From Topomyia yanbarensis (taxonomy: Eukaryota > Arthropoda > Insecta > Diptera > Culicidae): 64,000 nt of DNA. The DNA is taken from NCBI RefSeq assembly GCF_030247195.1, contig NW_026683362.1, positions 1-64,000 on the forward strand, in the 5' to 3' direction. Made by a program: the position numbers and the translations under genes. A model generated the notes under the pieces. It had not been told where the DNA came from, searched no databases, and saw only the letters and a program-made list of their open reading frames with translations. This document shows, in pieces, positions 55,376 through 64,000 of this stretch (position 1 is the stretch's first letter; each line of letters starts with the position of its first letter).

Positions 55376-55880
55376 GTCAGTTGACACTCAATTTCAATGC
55401 AGATTTAGTTAGATTAACTAAAGTCATTGCAGATTCAAATAGGTTGTGAAGTCAAATTTAAAAAAGCTTCAGCTGTTTCAACTGTGTGGATGATACATTT
55501 AGCTAGATCAACTAAAGTAATTGCAAAAACAAAAATATTGTGGTTTAAAATTCAAAGAATTTTTAGTAGTTTCACCAGCGTAAAAAGGAAATTTAGCTGT
55601 ATCAACAGAAATCATTATTGATTCAAAAAAACTGTAGATTGAAACTTGAAATACCTTTGGCTGTTTCAACTATGTGAATGATATATTTAGCTAAAGTGAT
55701 TGTTGGAACAAGAAGCTAGTCGCTTAAAATTCAAAACAACTTTATTTGTTTCAACTGTGTGCCTAATAAATTTAGCTGGAGCAGCCAAAACGCATTTCTG
55801 ATTTAAAAAGTATGTGGATTGAACTTAAATGCAGTTTTAGTCGATTCAACTAAAAAAAATATCAACTCAACCAAACTGAT
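55376..55880 (+). repeat. Tandem array of about 93-bp units
   Basis: Units share CAGCTGTTTCAACTGTGTG, GATGATACATTTAGCT, GATCAACTAAAGTAATTGC and a GTGGTTTAAAATTCAAA block. Anchors near 55470, 55565, 55660 and 55750, plus weaker ones at about 55376 and 55838, give a period of 90-95 bp. Related TCAACAATTTTAGTTG words recur at 60850-60950. Confidence 0.6.
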
Positions 55881-56192
55881 TTTGGAATATTTCTCAAAAA
55901 AATAACAAAGTCGAAAAACATTGAATATTCATATTTTAATAAATTTAATAATAATATTATTAGTAATAAAAACATATAATTCAGTTAGCTGGGTAGGTGA
56001 TTCACTATACAGTCCTACTGATCTCATTTTTAACAAATATACATACACTCTTATGCTTTAACGGGCAGAACATCCAACAACATGCAGTTTTCCCTGTTTT
56101 GCCTTCATACTGGAAACAAAATCAGCCGTTTAACCGAGCCATCCTGTCGAACTCGCAAATTACAGTAGTTGTATCCATCATGAACCAGCGCC
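55881..56192. other. Unassigned AT-rich segment
   Basis: No gene recognised. A plus-strand frame at 55997-56215 has no motif. Confidence 0.3.
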
Positions 56193-56381
56193 TCAAAACC
56201 AGTTGCGGTTCTTAAAAATACGATAACTACCCGCAATCTGCGGCTCAGTGGTAAAATTTGGGCACGTAATAGGCGCAGGTTGGCTGACCAATTTCTTTTG
56301 ACTACGTACCGGCGTTATTAACGAATCTTCGGCTATCTGAACGACTTCATCACCCGCATACTCTTCCGCGACGGACATCAC
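56193..56381 (-). CDS. Candidate small exon or open frame, unknown
   Basis: The minus-strand frame contains MSVAEEYAGDEVVQIAED, SLITPVRSQKKLVSQP and TCPNFTTEPQIAGSYRIF. Its composition looks protein-like and richer in G+C than the surrounding DNA. No domain recognised. Just 5' of it is a poly-T tract on the plus strand. It might be an exon of a host gene or part of an unknown element; splice sites are not convincing. Confidence 0.25.
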   Translation of the reverse strand: MMSVAEEYAGDEVVQIAEDSLITPVRSQKKLVSQPAPITCPNFTTEPQIAGSYRIFKNRNWF

Positions 56382-57385
56382 ATAGTGCTCAATTTTTTTT
56401 TTGTAACAGGGAATATTATCTTAATCTGCAACCTTGAATCATAAAAATAAAAATTAAGGAAAGCAAAAAGAATTTTTCTTATAAGCGGCCCTTATACGTT
56501 CAATACTTGTGTGAATACAATACTGCTTCAATACGCCAATAATTTGAAAAGCGCATCGCCAATTCAACTGTTTTCGATTGTTCGTCAAAACTCTTTAGTA
56601 TTGACGAAACAATTGAACGTGCAAGATCCGCTATAGATTACATTACTGATTTATACCCAATTATCGTTTATGATCAGATTTCTACATTACCCGTCTGTGT
56701 GCTGTAAACAGTTTCCGAAGCATTGACACTAACACCAACATAAAATTAATAAACACCACACAACTTGCTGATATCCTACCTCGCCCTTCAGATGACTTTA
56801 ATCCTTTCGCATTGTTGATCTCCATGGCTAAATGCAATCCAATCCACTATACATTCCATCGTTATCCGACAAAATGGTCTAGTTAACAGATGTAAACAAA
56901 CGGAGATTTTAGTATTATGTTGAAGAGAGTTAAAAATACTGCATATTGAATACAAAAACTTAAATCCTTTCATAAAAATCAATAAAAAGCAAAACGACGA
57001 AAAAGATGCTCGATTGTAAACAAACTGCCTGGTGGGTTTCGCCCAGCATTCTGAGTGCAGTGCATATGGACGAAAATGATATAATTATTATTTGTTTACA
57101 AGGCGGAAACAAAAATTAAAATCGTGCAAGATAATTTTATAGTTTTTACCTCAGTAGTTTAGTAATATACATACGATTCTATAATTGTAATTTATTAATT
57201 AAACGCACGGTAACCTGTTCTCAGGCAGAAAGATATTGATGTTAACATCGGTAGCCGTTGCTTTGACCGCTGATAGCCCTATTGAGCGCATTTGCTGCAG
57301 ATCGGAATCGTGGCTTCTCGAAGCAGAGATCGGTTTGACTGGGTGCTTAACCTCTTGATCAATCGAGCAAATTCCAGGGATAGAC
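56382..57385. other. Unassigned segment
   Basis: No transposon termini or domains seen. AT-rich. Confidence 0.3.
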
Positions 57386-57389
57386 TTAA

Positions 57390-57623
57390 GCGTGATTCAG
57401 ACGATACATCAGCTTCCGTCAACGTCAACGGAACGTCACCGTTCCATCAGGATAAGTTAAATACTTTTCTCTTGCGTCCGTTCACACATGCCGTACGTCA
57501 AAACGTTCCGTGCCGTTGATGTTGTGTGTGAATGCCTCCATTTAACTGCATGTAACTTATCCTGACGGAACGGTGACGTTCCGTTGACGTTGACGGAAGC
57601 TGATGTATCGTCTGAATCGTCCT
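57390..57623. mobile_element. TTAA-flanked MITE of about 234 bp
   Basis: Arms GATTCAGACGATACATCAGC and TTCCGTCAACGTCAACGGAA with CGTCACCGTTCC (57394-57458) pair with 57551-57618 almost perfectly. TTAA occurs at 57386-57389 and 57624-57627, at equal distance from the paired arms. A TTAA duplication would fit a piggyBac-type transposase, by inference. The duplicated open-frame fragments across the arms are by-products of the inverted repeat. Confidence 0.7.
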
Positions 57624-57627
57624 TTAA

Positions 57628-58455
57628 GGTGCTCATGACGTTCAGTAATTTTATCAAAAAGGATGCTCTAGAAGTACCCATCATCACTATGAAATAAATG
57701 GTAACCGTATATAGCACTCAAAGTTGTGGTTACAGAGATCTTCAAAGTTTGTCCGATATATTATTATTCTATAATTCCAAATATAGTCCAGTTGGCTAGT
57801 CCAAGCTTTCCTTGTGGTAAATTTTCGGTGATTATGCTAAAAGATTGATAAGGACAACCAATAAATCGAAATAAGATTTTGCCTAGGAACTTACAGTTTA
57901 TATGCGGAAACATCACTATCTTGTACGAGTTTCCAGTTTACAGTGGGCCCATCTGGAAGTTTGTTATCACCAGAGTGTTTCCTGTAGTGGGACATACGAC
58001 ATACCTGAATGACGATGCACCATGGCGATCAAAAGCGCTATGATTTTTTTCCCCGATACAGCTGTTTTGCCCTCTTGTTTTGGAAGACTAACAAAACCAA
58101 GACGGATTCTTTTTCTTCAACTTGTATCAAAACAATGTTTTGAAAAGGCTCACGAAATCCCATGCAGCAGCATCCGAACTCTATACCCAGTAAACGAAGA
58201 GGCGGTTAGGCGGGATAAACAAGATGCTGGCGATTGAAACTTTGCTCTAGGCTACCCGCCGTAACTTGCTGTTTATAGTATGGGTATTATCACAGGTAAC
58301 AGACGTTTGTGTTCATTAAGAAATTTATCGCCCTCCCATTAAACCCAGAAGCGAATTGTTTGCCTCCTAATTTGAACGTCAAAACGACTCAACATCAATG
58401 CAGTCTGATAAGTCAGTATTTGAAATGTGTGAACATCTGCAATAATTGCTAAATG
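57628..58455. other. Unassigned segment
   Basis: A plus-strand frame at 58022-58237 (with RLTKPRRILFLQLVSKQC) has no recognised domain. No repeats seen. Confidence 0.3.
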
Positions 58456-58850
58456 ATAAACCAATTTAATTCACCTAGCTGTGAAATAGAACACTGCTTA
58501 CATCATGACTTGTTCATTCAACATGTATAAAATGTAAATGTACATGATAAAAGACGAAGAGAACGCATTGAAATTAATGAATTACATTTATTAAATGAAT
58601 ATGATATAATAATATTACTTAAACAATATCAAATAAATTAAATTAATGAATTAATGAAACAGTAGCGATTGATCAAACGGATAAAAATGTTAAAATGATT
58701 TAAATAACGTAACTTAAATAAATTGAATGAATTAAAAAATATATAACAGAACTGAGATTAATAAAACAAATAAAATGAGAAAAATAAATGAAAAGGATAA
58801 ACAAAACGAACAGAATCCAATGAATTGAAATACATATATAAAATCAATAT
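58456..58850. repeat. A-rich degenerate repeat headed by the TTTAATTCACCTAGC terminus
   Basis: CCAATTTAATTCACCTAGC at about 58463-58481 matches the shared terminus, then AAT/GAAT words (ATTAATGAATTA, AAATAAATGAAAAGG) dominate to 58850. The pairing of this terminus with ATTCATTT-type DNA mirrors 35.3-36.3 kb in opposite orientation. Confidence 0.5.
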
Positions 58851-61089
58851 AGTTTCGATTAACCGTCCATTGCTGCTATAATCTTTTTTTTTGTGCGGGT
58901 CCACATCCGTAGTAACATTTGAAGTTACAAGTAACTAGATGTTTACACCAAACTCCTGGTTGCCAAAACTGGCAGACAAAATAACTCAGTAAACCGTGCA
59001 GTGAAATTTATTGTTTTTCTTTCCGCGTATCTATATATTTTTAAAACATCGTCTTTGGTATTACTACCTCATTTGCTGCTTGGGTTTTTAGAATTACTAA
59101 AGCCTTCCCGTTTATGCATCTTGTTGAAGCCTTTTTGTTTGGCCTTTTCATTCTTTCCCAGTCAAATGCGTTGCAATTGGATTTCGACTTCTGGCGGATT
59201 CCAGTGAAATGTCTAACTAAAATAAAATAACCGATTCCAACTTGGAATCGGTTGTTGCATTGCAGTGAATTTTTTAGAAGAACCGACAAAAATTCCAAAT
59301 CAAATTCCGGATGGGTTTGGCTGGGGTTGTTATTGTTGACAAAATTCGATTTCTAGCAAAAACGACATTTAGTTTAAAAATTACCAACAATAGAACAGAT
59401 AAAACAAACCCAATATTAGGTGAGTCAGTATAAAATTTAAATTAAGACAATATTTTTATTTTAGAAATCCTGTATGGTCCCAAGGCCGCTAACAGTTTTT
59501 TCGTCGATTGAGCGACAAGCATTTTGTAATAGTGTCATAAATTTTGTTTAGGGGTAGTCAATTATAATATCGGTTGACGAATTGAAACTTTGCCCTCACT
59601 GTGAATCGGACCCACTCTTCATAAATTAAGGTGTTACTGATTAATCCTGTTCCGGTACATTGAAATTTTGTTAATATTTTATATATAGTTTAATGAATTA
59701 AAAAAACATTGAAAATTCAATAATTGCAAAATTTAAGCTTAAAATTATATTTGTTCGTTATACTGCAGAATTTTGCATATAGGCTTCTTAGCACAAGTTT
59801 GAAAGTTTTGTGTAGTGTGCAACAATATAAAGAAAGTATGTGCTCGTTAGTTTTGCTTTCACTGTGAGTGTTCAAGATTGTATTGCAGTGTGTTGAACAC
59901 TAGATTTCATTTCTGGGAATAATCTGTCTTACTTTTTTACATTTTCTCCTTGTCCTGACAAAAGGTTTATTCACCAAGCACTCGTTCGATTAATAAATTA
60001 CAAATTACGTAGTCGAAATCAAAAAGGAAAAAAAAGAATTTATCCTACCTCACAGAAAACCTGGATATTTTTGGGGTCCGGCTTTAGAATGTTTTCTGTA
60101 ACTCATTTATTTAAATTTCGTTAAAGCTTTTATAAGTGATCCGGAAATGAAAAAAACTATTTGCAAATCGTGCGCGTAAAGATGGTATTTAAGAAATGTT
60201 CTAGTTCTAGATGGATATTGTGGTTGCGGCACTACGTATCAAAAAATGTGTGAGATGTCCAATTTGTAGGTTAAAGTGGATGTCTAGACGTGGAACGTGA
60301 TTCAGTTATCGAAGAAAACTGACGATTCTTTGTTATAGGTAAACAATTACTGGGGTCTAGGAAATGCTTGCTATCGATGATAGTTATACCTTTTTTAATG
60401 GTTATCTTATAGAGCCGGAAACTTTTCGCATAATACCTAGAACGATTAACTGTCCCTCATTTGTTCATTCAATCTAAAACGGTGTAATCGTATTGTTCAT
60501 GGGCACAACGATGTATGTAAAGATCACATCAAACGGAACCCGGTTTATATTGGAATTTGTCAATCAATATGCAATGTCAGAATGGAAAACTTCTAACAAA
60601 TAAGACTTCTTCGAAACAATAATTTCATGTTGAACTCACCATTATATCATATGGTCTATATTTTTCACGAAACACAAATGTCTACCACTCTTTAATTTTA
60701 AAAATTATAGTTTCAACATATATTCACAAAATCGAAATACGATAACTCCTTCACAATAGCATTTTTCAATTAGTAATGTAGTTGTTTCTATCGAAGCGAT
60801 TAGTTTTTTGCCTTATGCTGTCTTTTTACCTGACTGACTGACAGCCCAGTAAAACAACAATTTAAATCAACTGAAGGCAGCGTGAAAATCAACAAGAGTT
60901 TTAGTTGCATCAACAATTTTTAGTTGAAATAGCCAAGGCGAAAATCAACAATTGCAATATCTTAATTTTGTGATTGGGGGGTTTTCCGTGTGGAGAACAA
61001 TTTAGGTAAAAACTATTTTTTCTGCAATAAAGAGAAATTAGTTTGAAACCATCATTGTGCGTTGAGAGCACAAAACCTATAATAAATAT
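58851..61089. other. Unassigned AT-rich segment
   Basis: No domains or terminal repeats. Short frames near 59001-59298 are unremarkable. At 60850-60950, AACAATTTAAATCAACTGAA and TTAGTTGCATCAACAATTTT resemble words in the 93-bp array. Confidence 0.3.
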
Positions 61090-61265
61090 AGTTATGAAAT
61101 TTGCGCTTCAACTTCATCTCATCAGAATCCGACACTATCTTAGTGACAGGACTAAGCTAGCGCCGAATTGATGCTAGCTCAAAAAAAACGAAACTACTCT
61201 TTGTGTGTACACGACTTGAACCGATAGCATTTCCATACATGCAGGGTGAAGAGCGCGCGATAAAC
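61090..61265 (+). repeat. Dispersed repeat shared with 26.09-26.30 kb
   Basis: Same ordered blocks as at 26.1 kb: CTTCATCTCATCAGAATCC, GACACTATCTTAGTGACAGG, CTAGCGCCGAATTGATGC and GTGTACACGACTTGAACCG. Class unknown. Confidence 0.6.
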
Positions 61266-61682
61266 TTTGTACACAACAAGGAAACGGACACACGGTTTAA
61301 CTGTGTGCGAGTTAATGCCACCACCGTCAAAAATCCACAGCGATATCTGACCAGAGTTTGTGATCAGCGGTTTTTGATTAATTATAATTTACATTAAAAG
61401 TCAGGTGAAAAGGAACATGTTTGCTCATCTTTATTCCTACTACAAGAATATTATTTGATATAAATGGAAAATTTGTATTTTTTAATTAATTTCACTGTTC
61501 TATATTTCGACTTGATTCCTTAAACGAACTTCACGGTAGAACGTGGCGCACAATGGTGTATTATTTCATCATCTACCATCTATACCGAACTTTCGGGTCA
61601 AATATAGCAATATTCTATGTTGTGTTGCAAGTTATTCATCACAATGAAGCTACCCGCCACCGTTAAACTGCTGAACGTAATG
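61266..61682. other. Unassigned segment
   Basis: No features seen apart from AT-rich tracts. Confidence 0.3.
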
Positions 61683-61798
61683 TTATGTATTTCGGCTATG
61701 CAGACTGCGGTTTACAAAAACACTATTTTGTCTTTATCTTTGGATAAAGACAAAATAGTGTTTTTGTAACCCGCAGACTGCATAGGCGAAATACATAA
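61683..61798. repeat. Near-perfect hairpin of about 55-bp stem with 4-nt loop
   Basis: TTATGTATTTCGGCTATGCA and GACTGCGGTTTACAAAAAC, CACTATTTTGTCTTTATC pair with GATAAAGACAAAATAGTG, GTTTTTGTAACCCGCAGTC-equivalent text and TGCATAGGCGAAATACATAA. Only about three or four mismatches occur, and the loop TTTG sits at 61739-61742. It could be a very short MITE, a recombination-made palindrome or a precursor-like RNA hairpin. Confidence 0.85.
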
Positions 61799-62639
61799 CC
61801 TTATAGTTATTACAGTCGACCCCCATCCAAAAGAACTGCTGAACGTATTCAGTACCACATTACGCACATGATGTAGTTACTTCCGTCAAGATCAGCTCCG
61901 TTCTAATTTATTATTTTTTTCACCTAACGCACTGTTGGTCTAATACAACATCGTTTAAAGGTTTAATACAACATCGTTTAAAGGTAATCGCAATGGTATT
62001 TTCCCGCTCCAGAATCACTTTTCCCTTTTGTCGTTCTCATTTCACTGCGCTACCGTGGAATGATGATGTACTGCTTGTGCAGTGGTACAGCAACAAAGCA
62101 GTTTATTACTTTCGTCATTGATTGCTATAGTAAAGTAAGTGTTTGGTATACAGAAGCATTTGAAAATTTATCGATAAAGCATCCTTTTGAATGTTTCTTT
62201 TCACACTGACGCCTTTTTCAGTTTTTTAAAAAAATATTTCATCACCGGAATTTGTATAGTACTGAGGACTTCAGTATCGTTGATCCGGTTCTTGCCAAAA
62301 AGGTTCGGTATTAGGAACCTTAGCGGGAATTTGAAAAAAGCAGAATATATTTTTGTCTCAAAAAATCGCAAATGATAACTTTTAAAATTTCGCGTAAAAA
62401 TAGGCGTGAGACGTGATAATTGAACAAACTTTTAAGCAAAAAAAAACACATGAAGGCGATGTCCCGTCTATTTCCAATAAATCAAGTCAAAAACTTAAAT
62501 ATCTTTAGCAAATCACAAAGTACTGTCCAACCAGTAACGACAGCAACGAGTATCCATCAAAAATGACTGTATGTTGTACTTTTAAACAAGCAAACCAACA
62601 AACGAACGACAAGGTAGACGAAATAACAAAACGAAAACA
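61799..62639. other. Unassigned segment with a 23-bp tandem duplication
   Basis: TAATACAACATCGTTTAAAG plus three bases is repeated exactly in tandem at 61941-61963 and 61964-61986. Otherwise no gene recognised. Confidence 0.5.
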
Positions 62640-63190
62640 GCTGAACAGAATAACAAAAGAGGCAAGACTGCAGCAACGAAGAAAGCTTGAATGATGGCAA
62701 CATATCCAGCGGAAGAACCAAAAACCCAAACATTGTTATTTCTATTTATACACTATACATGAAAATAACACAGCAGCTCTGCTAAGGCAACGTATCAATC
62801 TGTTCCACACAGCAAAGTCCGTAACCCCCAATGCGAGTGAAATTAGTGAACCACAAAATAAATTTCCCCCATTAAGCGAGAACACAATCGCGATTGACTT
62901 TTCGCAGACCTGTCTTAGACTTACAGTGCGCGAGGTGGAACAGTTGATCGAGGTGAAAATGGAACTTCTTCTTACAGAAGTTTCACGCATGCAGCTACAT
63001 CATACGAGACAAGTAGTACTAACAACGTTTAACTCCTTAGCTGAGGCAGGAAGCGTCGTAAAACAACATGCAACATGCCGTCGTATATGAAAACGTCAAA
63101 ACCAAGATCCCCATGTATATGAACCTTGATCTAACGGAAATTCACCTACACGATTTTGTACTGGTAGGAATTATATTAAAATATATTATT
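62640..63190 (+). pseudogene. LINE ORF1 (gag-like) relic, second copy
   Basis: Plus-strand frames give NNTALLRQRINLF-like text, then FPPLSENTIAIDFSQTCLRL, REVEQLIEVKMELLLTEV, TTFNSLAEAGSVVKQHA and, after a shift, ENVKTKIPMYMNLDLTEI followed by HLHDF. IAIDFSQ and TEIHLHDF correspond to IAIDFTQ and MMEIHPHDL in the relic at 28.6-29.5 kb. The copy is cut at 63190 by the (CAACG)n element. Stops and shifts make it inactive. Family inferred from mosquito LINE gag-like proteins. Confidence 0.55.
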
Positions 63191-63852
63191 GCGTTGCGTT
63201 GCGTTGACTAAGCACGGTATACTTCGTAGATTGCAAACTGATGACTCTCATTTCCAGCCAGACTACTTGAGGAGCATTGTTTGGGAATAACAATTGATCC
63301 AGTCCAAGCAAGAATTTCGCCTGAGAGCCACCATTGCGGGCCACGACCATCTTTACCGTAACTTGGGATGAGAAAGGAAGTGTTGATGTGGTACTTACTT
63401 AACGGAAGGCCCCGACTCAGTGACACTCCCATAAGTACCACGGATTGGGTTTTAGGATTGTTTGTAAAATACGCGTATACGAATGATAATATCGACCATT
63501 GAAGGAAAATACAAAGGATTGATTACCTGATATACGGGCTTGTTAGCAATAACAGAACTTGAAATTAGATTCATACACATGACAAATTTTCAGTACGTAT
63601 TGGCCAGTGATCATAGATACTAGTCAAATTAAAGTCTTATTGGGACCGATCTCCGATCAAGTATTCATTATTATGGTAGTATTTTAACGACAAGATTCGT
63701 TCGCACCCTCATTCTGCCACTATCGACGGAAGGCTGATAGCACCCAGTCGTAACCAGTCTAAAAACCAAATGTCATCAATAGAATTATGACTCGTGTGGC
63801 GCCATGAGATAGGAGACTTGTGAGAACTATGTTATCTCGCCGTTTGACGACC
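63191..63852 (-). mobile_element. (CAACG)n-tailed element, copy 2, opposite orientation
   Basis: On the minus strand it starts GGTCGTCAAACGGCGAGAT (63852) and ends in three CAACG units (63191-63205). In between it follows copy 1: CTCACAAGTCTCCTATCTCA, TGCTATCAGCCTTCCGTCGA, TCTATGATCACTGGCCAATA, TTCCGTTAAGTAAG and GATGGTCGTGGCCCGCAATG. It is shorter than copy 1 because copy 1 has extra DNA near its middle. No clear target duplication was seen for this copy. A minus-strand open frame at 63208-63441 shows no known domain. Confidence 0.6.
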
Positions 63853-64000
63853 TTTCCAGCAATTATATTTTCGTGGGAATAAAAGATTTTAAAATCAAAC
63901 CTTGAAATCGCGAAGAATGTATCCAGCTGCAAGTTTTAGTAGCCCCGACTAATCGGTACACTGTTAATTGAAGCTTATCACATTCATTACTCGCTCATCC
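63853..64000. other. Unassigned window edge
   Basis: No feature recognised. Confidence 0.3.

Noticed and set aside
57292..57717. Two short proteins sharing the same middle sequence
   Set aside because: The shared part is simply the two arms of a MITE read on opposite strands.
2119..63852. A 60-kb inverted duplication of the whole window
   Set aside because: Only the (CAACG)n element is shared between the ends. The DNA around each copy is different, so this is dispersal of a repeat.

Overview
This window looks like repeat-packed insect DNA, most likely from a culicine mosquito (Aedes-like). The sequence is AT-rich. I found no bacterial-style operons, no long host open reading frames and no rRNA or tRNA genes. 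Nearly everything recognisable is a transposable element or a tandem repeat, as expected for intergenic or intronic DNA in a large mosquito genome. The species call is inference from element types (jockey, CR1/L2-like, RTE-like and BEL/Pao relics, a tRNA-derived SINE, many MITEs with TA, TTA or TTAA target duplications) and from remembered resemblance to Aedes repeats. No search was run.

Layout. 1-1.6 kb: a candidate host exon on the minus strand, otherwise unassigned. 1.6-8.8 kb: copies of a large modular repeat (called family A here), interrupted by an element with a (CAACG)n tail and by a decayed LINE (copy A1). 10.2-10.9 kb: an inverted-repeat element. 11.4-14.5 kb: a degenerate long-period array rich in CGCGATC. 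14.87-16.28 kb: a TTA-flanked MITE with poly-G tracts. 17.89-21.57 kb: an inverted-repeat element with a CTAT duplication, filled by a family A array. 21.6-24.1 kb: a broken BEL/Pao integrase. 24.1-25.8 kb: LINE copy A2 carrying a 255-bp MITE. 26.5-27.8 kb: arrays of about 95-105 bp. 28.4-30.85 kb: LINE gag-like relic, LINE tails and a TA-flanked inverted-repeat element.

31.45-38.33 kb is a 6.9-kb non-autonomous hAT element with a perfect 8-bp duplication, containing a SINE, an RTE-like fragment, a minisatellite and a MITE. 41.0-43.5 kb holds another MITE and another family A copy. 43.6-54.3 kb is the most informative part: an old minus-strand jockey-type element split by two insertions. One is a nearly intact two-ORF CR1/L2-like LINE (44.49-49.01 kb). 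The other is a 4.36-kb foldback element (49.31-53.67 kb) with arms of about 1.85 kb and a 3-bp TTA/TAA duplication, which the interrupted jockey reading frame confirms. 54.3-64 kb holds a BEL/Pao protease relic, a 93-bp tandem array, a TTAA-flanked MITE, a long near-perfect hairpin, a LINE gag-like relic, and a second copy of the (CAACG)n element in the opposite orientation to the first.

The only long intact genes are the two ORFs of the CR1/L2-like LINE. They would work together, ORF1 as the RNA-binding protein and ORF2 as endonuclease/reverse transcriptase. The many MITEs and foldback elements encode nothing visible and would depend on transposases supplied elsewhere.
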